From positions 1-9,419 of the forward strand of contig CAJWRP010000053.1 of NCBI GenBank assembly GCA_913046025.1: a stretch of DNA of 9,419 nucleotides. Direction: 5' to 3'. Both the position numbers and the translations under genes were made by a program. This document shows, piece after piece, positions 6,431 through 9,419 of the stretch. This DNA is from an uncultured Chloroflexota bacterium. GTDB lineage: Bacteria > Chloroflexota > Dehalococcoidia > SAR202 > UBA11138. Below the pieces are notes generated by a model. The model searched no databases and had not been told where the DNA came from. It saw nothing but the letters and a program-made list of their open reading frames with translations. Numbering within the stretch: the first letter of the stretch is position 1; every line of letters starts with the position of its first letter.

Positions 6431-7045
6431 CTAGTCAAAGCTATCGAGGAAGCGCTGCTCTTTCCACGGATCGCCGTCATTGTGGTAACCCCGTTCTTCC
6501 CAGAAGCCAGGCTTATCCTCCGCTATGAACTCCAGGCCGTTGACCCACTTGGCGCTCTTCCAGGCGTACCTCTTGGGGACCACGAACCTTAGCGGGCCAC
6601 CGTGCTTTGCCTCTAGAGGCTCTCCCTGGTGGGTATGCGCAAACAACACATCGTCGTCCTTCACGATCTCCAGCGGGAGGTTGGTTGTGTAGCCGCCATA
6701 GCAGTGCAGCATAACGAACTTGGCCTCGGGCTTGGGTTGCGCCAGCTTCATGATGTCGTTGAATAGTACGCCGCCCCAAGTGTTGTGCAGGTTGCTCCAT
6801 TGGGTAACGCAGTGAAACTCCGCGTCAAGAGTCGTCTGCTTGAGGGCATTGAACTGCGCCCAGTCCAGCGTGACCTCGCTGTCGACGAGCCCAAAGACTC
6901 GGAACTCCCACTTATTCAACTCGATGTACTGCGTGGGGCCATGGGTCAACACGGGGAATTTCTCAGTTATGTACTGACCAGGAGGGGCGTTCTGTTGCTC
7001 CGCGTCCTGGTTTATCTTGGTAAGTTTTCCCAGCTTGTTAAGCAT
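6431..7045 (-). CDS. Sulfite oxidase-like molybdopterin-dependent oxidoreductase (YuiH-like)
   Basis: This 204-residue protein has the sulfite-oxidase molybdenum-cofactor fold. LDAEFHCVTQWS places the expected molybdenum-ligating Cys at residue 79. HGGPLRFVVPKRYAWKSAKWV (about residues 148-168) is the typical cofactor-contacting block, and FVMLHCYGGYTTNLPLE lies between. Length and layout fit the short bacterial YuiH-type proteins. There is no Tat or Sec signal, no heme or dimerisation domain and no adjacent membrane partner, so it is probably cytoplasmic, unlike periplasmic MsrP. The true substrate of this subfamily is not known to me. ATG 7045 is preceded by GGAGGG at four bases. It is divergent from the DUF6282-like gene across 96 bases. 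The stop is TAG. Confidence 0.9.
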   Translation of the reverse strand: MLNKLGKLTKINQDAEQQNAPPGQYITEKFPVLTHGPTQYIELNKWEFRVFGLVDSEVTLDWAQFNALKQTTLDAEFHCVTQWSNLHNTWGGVLFNDIMKLAQPKPEAKFVMLHCYGGYTTNLPLEIVKDDDVLFAHTHQGEPLEAKHGGPLRFVVPKRYAWKSAKWVNGLEFIAEDKPGFWEERGYHNDGDPWKEQRFLDSFD

Positions 7046-7071
7046 GGAACCCTCCGGTTGAGTGGCGTGAT

Positions 7072-7084
7072 ATTTCGCCGAAAT
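7072..7084. promoter_or_regulatory. 13-bp palindrome ATTTCG-C-CGAAAT in a divergent intergenic gap
   Basis: Six-base arms surround a single central C in the 96-base gap (7046-7141) between the oxidoreductase and hydrolase genes. The position suits an operator controlling one or both genes. I could not place a convincing -35/-10 pair in this gap for either direction, so the role is an inference. Confidence 0.35.
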
Positions 7085-7141
7085 GTTATTGGGATCAGTC
7101 GGTATTGTACACTATGGTTCGATTTTCAAGCCGAGGTGACG

Positions 7142-7972
7142 ATGAATACCGAAGTCGAGGAAATTCTCAAAGGCTCTTATGACCTTCATGTGCATGCTGC
7201 TCCGGACAGGGTGGAGCGAAGACTGGACGCATTGGAGGTCGCGCGCCAGGCCTATGAGGCCGAGCAGGGTGGTTTTGTCCTGAAGTCGCACGAATACCCG
7301 ACAGCTCCCCTAACCTACGCGCTAAACCGCATGTATCCTGGGCTAAAGGTTTTTGGCGCCATAGCTCTGAACAGGTCTGTGGGCGGCGTAAACCCGGACG
7401 CGGTGGAGGTGGCCGCCGGTCTGGGGACAAAAGTGGTCTGGATGCCGACTATGACAGCCGACTACTGGCTTAAAAACCTGAAGAAGGGGCCCGGCCTTTC
7501 CGTATTCGATGACAATGGCAAGCTGACGGCGGAGACTGTCAAGGTCATCGATATCATCGCCAAGAACGATATGGTCCTGGCGTCCGGCCACATCTCTCCG
7601 CTGGAGGCTATTGCCGTTTTCGAGGCCGCTAAGTCGGCAGGCGTTACCCGCATGATCGCGACTCATCCGGCAAATGTCGCCACCGTGGAGCAGCAGAAGG
7701 AGATGGTTTCCCTGGGAGCGTACTTGGAGTATACATTCCTGGCTTGCATGCCTGTACGGCAGCGCTACACCGTTAAGGAGCTAATGGATGCCGTTCGCTG
7801 GTTGGGTCTGGACAACTGTGTGGTTACAACCGACTTTGGCCAGTGGATGAATCCGCCTCCGGCTGAGGGTATGCGCATGGCCATAGCCTCGCTAATGAAT
7901 CAGGGCATGTCTCCGGATGAGCTTACGAAGCTCGTCAAGACGAACCCGGCCAGAATTCTGGGAGAAGACTAA
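7142..7972 (+). CDS. DUF6282-like metal-dependent hydrolase (amidohydrolase superfamily)
   Basis: This 276-residue protein looks like a TIM-barrel metal-dependent hydrolase. Likely metal ligands follow the amidohydrolase pattern: HVH at residues 16-18 in YDLHVHAAPD, then KSHEYPT (Lys48, His50), ASGHIS (His150), ATHP (His175) and TTDFGQW (Asp231). The end, LVKTNPARILGED, is the usual closing motif of these enzymes. The family is recalled as DUF6282, of unknown substrate. ATG 7142 is chosen because GAGGTG precedes it closely (7133-7138). The frame extends upstream to 6785, but that extension overlaps the divergent oxidoreductase gene and reads as its antisense. No signal peptide is seen, so it is probably cytoplasmic. 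The stop is TAA, and no clear terminator follows. Confidence 0.86.
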   Translation: MNTEVEEILKGSYDLHVHAAPDRVERRLDALEVARQAYEAEQGGFVLKSHEYPTAPLTYALNRMYPGLKVFGAIALNRSVGGVNPDAVEVAAGLGTKVVWMPTMTADYWLKNLKKGPGLSVFDDNGKLTAETVKVIDIIAKNDMVLASGHISPLEAIAVFEAAKSAGVTRMIATHPANVATVEQQKEMVSLGAYLEYTFLACMPVRQRYTVKELMDAVRWLGLDNCVVTTDFGQWMNPPPAEGMRMAIASLMNQGMSPDELTKLVKTNPARILGED

Positions 7973-7978
7973 GCAGTC

Positions 7979-8005
7979 GGTGGCCTAGACGGTCGGTGGG
8001 CCACT
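7979..8005. repeat. Hairpin with short direct repeat after the hydrolase gene
   Basis: GTGGCC (7980-7985) can pair with GGCCAC (7999-8004), extended by one G-T. The same stretch holds two copies of GTCGGTGG. It starts a few bases after the TAA at 7972 and has no T-run, so termination is doubtful. The rest of the 239-base gap to 8211 shows no supported gene or promoter. Confidence 0.4.
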
Positions 8006-8197
8006 CGCACAACGGGGCCTACCAGAGCAATTACTTGTGATTCCCTACTGAACGTGGAATCTAAGGTAAAATCAGGCGCCACAGATTCTTTATTCAGAAA
8101 TGCACTAAATTTGCGTCGGGATATATGAGGAACGTTCTTTCAGCTGTTCACCGTGGCTTGTCAGAGCAGAGTTCCAGAACCAACTTGGAAATTCCCC

Positions 8198-8221
8198 ATG
8201 CCCTCAGCCCATTATTCAAAA
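8198..8221. repeat. 24-bp repeat, copy 1
   Basis: This stretch begins ATGCCCTCAGCCC and ends ATTATTCAAAA. It matches 9195-9218 at 23 of 24 positions; the only difference is C or T at the eighth base. It overlaps the last codons and TAA stop of the VOC gene, whose end reads FE-stop on the minus strand. The 11-base end is found a third time at 9167-9177. Confidence 0.8.
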
Positions 8222-8640
8222 CAAACTAGCTCTACCCAGTTACCGTCGGGGTCCTGAAGGTAGCAGCCCTTTTTCCCAGGCACGATCTCAATGGGTGGAT
8301 TGAGCTTCTCTGCGCCGTTGGCAACCAGGTGTTCGTAGGTAGCGAAGATGTCGTCTACGGTGAAGCCTATGTGGCATGCGCCAAGGGCGTTGCGCTCAGA
8401 GGTAGGCCTTGGGCCGCCGCTGGGGCTTACGTACTCGATTAGCTCCAGGAGGTAGCCGTCACCCTGGTGAAGCTCCACTATTTTGAGTGATGTGTTCTCA
8501 TATCCCAATATATGGGAGATGGGCCCGCCTTCTCGCTCGCGTGTGTCCATCAGTGTTAGGCCCACAACGTCGCGGTAGAACTCCACAGACTTCTCCAAAT
8601 TGCTAACTACGAATCCTGCGTGATGCATTCCTGTGATCAT
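8212..8640 (-). CDS. VOC-superfamily (glyoxalase/epimerase-fold) protein
   Basis: This 142-residue protein has two paired beta-alpha-beta-beta-beta modules of the vicinal-oxygen-chelate fold. The full set of four metal ligands seems present: His7 (HHAGFVV), Glu66 (YLLELIEY), His90 (CHIGFTV) and Glu137 (NWVEL). The closing GCYLQDPDGNWVELV is typical of glyoxalase I, methylmalonyl-CoA epimerase and related dioxygenase or resistance proteins. The sequence does not tell which reaction it catalyses; lactoylglutathione lyase-like is a common automatic label for such proteins. AGGAG sits a few bases before ATG 8640. It follows the DUF423 gene by 35 bases on the same strand, so the two may share a transcript. 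The stop TAA falls inside a 24-bp repeat. Confidence 0.9.
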   Translation of the reverse strand: MITGMHHAGFVVSNLEKSVEFYRDVVGLTLMDTREREGGPISHILGYENTSLKIVELHQGDGYLLELIEYVSPSGGPRPTSERNALGACHIGFTVDDIFATYEHLVANGAEKLNPPIEIVPGKKGCYLQDPDGNWVELVCFE

Positions 8641-8675
8641 GGTGTTTCTCCTATTGTTGCTCTATCTTTTTAGGC

Positions 8676-9077
8676 CTATCTGCGAAAGGCACCGACGGCC
8701 AGAAAGGCCCAGCCGAACATCAGGCTAAGGCCTCCCAGGGGCGCGATGGCCCCGAACGCGCCAATGCCGGTCATTGCCAGTATATAGAGGCTTCCACTGA
8801 ACAGGACCATGCCCGCCAGGAACATCCACCCGGACAGGCTAACCCATGTGCCGGCCCACTTCTCGGCGAAAAGGCCCGTGGCTAGCAAGGCGAGGCCATG
8901 GTACATCTGGAATCGGACCGCTGTCTCGAAGATGTGGAGAGCGTCAGCATCAAGGGTGCCCTGCAAGGTGTGTGTGCCGAGAGCGCCCGCGGTCACCGCG
9001 AGCAGACCTGCAATGGCGCCTGCAGCAACCCATATTCTTGCCATTCCCTCTTCAGACCTCTCTCCGTAGTTCGTCAT
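8676..9077 (-). CDS. DUF423 family small membrane protein
   Basis: This 133-residue protein matches the DUF423 (YgdD-like) family, small inner-membrane proteins of unknown function. Four hydrophobic segments are visible: WVAAGAIAGLLAVTAGALG, YHGLALLATGLF, the region WMFLAGMVLFSGSLYILAM, and GGLSLMFGWAFLAVGAF. The conserved ALGTHTLQ and FQMYHGLALL are family marks. Three starts are possible. ATG 9077 has GGAG five bases upstream and is preferred. ATG 9044 (MARIWVAAG) matches the usual family N-terminus, with a very close GAGGGA. ATG 9110 has no ribosome-binding site. The 35-base gap to the VOC gene suggests an operon. The stop is TAG. Confidence 0.87.
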   Translation of the reverse strand: MTNYGERSEEGMARIWVAAGAIAGLLAVTAGALGTHTLQGTLDADALHIFETAVRFQMYHGLALLATGLFAEKWAGTWVSLSGWMFLAGMVLFSGSLYILAMTGIGAFGAIAPLGGLSLMFGWAFLAVGAFRR

Positions 9078-9194
9078 ATATTCTCCATCCCTGATCTCCA
9101 GATTTTTCATCTGCCGGTAATTTAAAAAAACCTTAGACTGCGTCCTTGCGATCTAACGATTATTCGATTATTCAAAAGACCTGAGGAATCCAGG

Positions 9195-9218
9195 ATGCCC
9201 TTAGCCCATTATTCAAAA
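9195..9218. repeat. 24-bp repeat, copy 2
   Basis: This is the second copy of the element at 8198-8221, in the same orientation, lying in the 211-base gap between the DUF423 gene and the lipoprotein gene. The 11 bases ATTATTCAAAA also occur at 9167-9177. On the minus strand this copy again reads FE-stop, as at the end of the VOC gene. Confidence 0.8.
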
Positions 9219-9276
9219 TTCTTCGGTCGCCATGATATCACTCCGTAAACGCCTACTGCGCCGCGGCTGCATTTCC

Positions 9277-9282
9277 TATAAT
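9277..9282 (+). promoter_or_regulatory. Consensus -10 box TATAAT just before the lipoprotein start
   Basis: A perfect TATAAT ends six bases before ATG 9289. Transcription seven bases downstream of the box would start at the ATG itself, giving a leaderless mRNA. No good -35 box lies 16-18 bases upstream and no extended -10 TG is present. Confidence 0.45.
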
Positions 9283-9288
9283 TGGTGA

Positions 9289-9419
9289 ATGAGAATTTTA
9301 TTGTTAGTTGGGCTGGTGCTGGTATTCGCGGTCGGATGCTCCAGTGAGTCGGAGGTTCAAGAGGGACCTGTGCCTGACATATCCCCCAGCGTGACCGCAA
9401 CGGCGGTTGCTGCGAGCAT
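9289..9419 (+). CDS. Putative lipoprotein, N-terminal part (runs off the window)
   Basis: The 43 visible codons encode a clear lipoprotein signal peptide: a short basic N-terminus (MR), a hydrophobic stretch (ILLLVGLVLVFAV) and a lipobox AVGC with the lipidated Cys at residue 17. A polar, Ser/Glu/Pro/Thr-rich linker follows (SSESEVQEGPVPDISPSVTA), as is usual for secreted, membrane-anchored proteins. The mature domain lies outside the window, so no function can be given; a substrate-binding protein is one common possibility. No Shine-Dalgarno precedes ATG 9289 at normal spacing, while a TATAAT box lies six bases upstream. Confidence 0.75.
   Translation, partial: MRILLLVGLVLVFAVGCSSESEVQEGPVPDISPSVTATAVAAS

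Noticed and set aside
6785..7141. Upstream extension of the hydrolase frame (119 more codons)
   Set aside because: It is antisense to the oxidoreductase gene and unlike the hydrolase family. The start at 7142 has a ribosome-binding site and the family N-terminus.
8125..8229. 34-residue plus-strand open frame overlapping the VOC gene end
   Set aside because: It has no ribosome-binding site, no motif, and ends in the repeat antisense to the VOC gene; probably chance.
9121..9160. T-rich run on the minus strand after AAGG as a terminator
   Set aside because: The upstream stem (AGA/TCT plus GC/GC with mismatches) is too weak, and no gene ends there.

Overview
The window reads as ordinary bacterial chromosome, mostly housekeeping genes. 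The gene set suggests a Chloroflexota, possibly Dehalococcoidia-like, bacterium. This rests on recalled family resemblance: the rplQ-truA-rplM-rpsI order, a MerR-type HspR repressor heading grpE-dnaK, a DUF6282-type amidohydrolase, and a small CxxC zinc-ribbon protein. No search was run, so the taxonomy is an inference. I found no mobile element, CRISPR array, rRNA or tRNA.

Region 1 (1-1838, + strand) is the end of a ribosomal protein operon: the tail of rplQ, then truA, rplM and rpsI, closed by a strong intrinsic terminator. Region 2 (1866-2700, +) is a decayed aminoglycoside-phosphotransferase-like gene. It has a frameshift, an in-frame TGA where a Trp is expected, and a probably clipped C-terminus.

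Region 3 (2731-5704, - strand) is a heat-shock operon, hspR-grpE-dnaK, in which the putative repressor is the first gene. It ends in a terminator right after dnaK, with no dnaJ in the cluster. Region 4 (5705-6082) is a 378-base divergent control region. Two sigma70-type promoters point away from each other and share one perfect palindrome that contains both -35 boxes. One promoter faces hspR. The other faces a 62-residue zinc-ribbon gene (6083-6271), which ends at a perfect 14-bp terminator stem.

Region 5 (6431-7972) is a divergent pair: a cytoplasmic sulfite-oxidase-fold molybdopterin protein (-) and a DUF6282-like metal-dependent hydrolase (+). The 96-bp gap between them carries a 13-bp palindrome. 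Region 6 (7973-9419) holds a short DUF423 membrane protein followed by a VOC/glyoxalase-fold protein (- strand, probably one operon), a 24-bp repeat present in two copies flanking that pair, and the start of a lipoprotein gene (+) that runs off the window and may be transcribed leaderless.

All 12 intact gene ends seen use TAA or TAG, and none uses TGA. The items most worth a second look are the back-to-back promoter at 5909-5947, the TGA-interrupted phosphotransferase, and the two-copy repeat.
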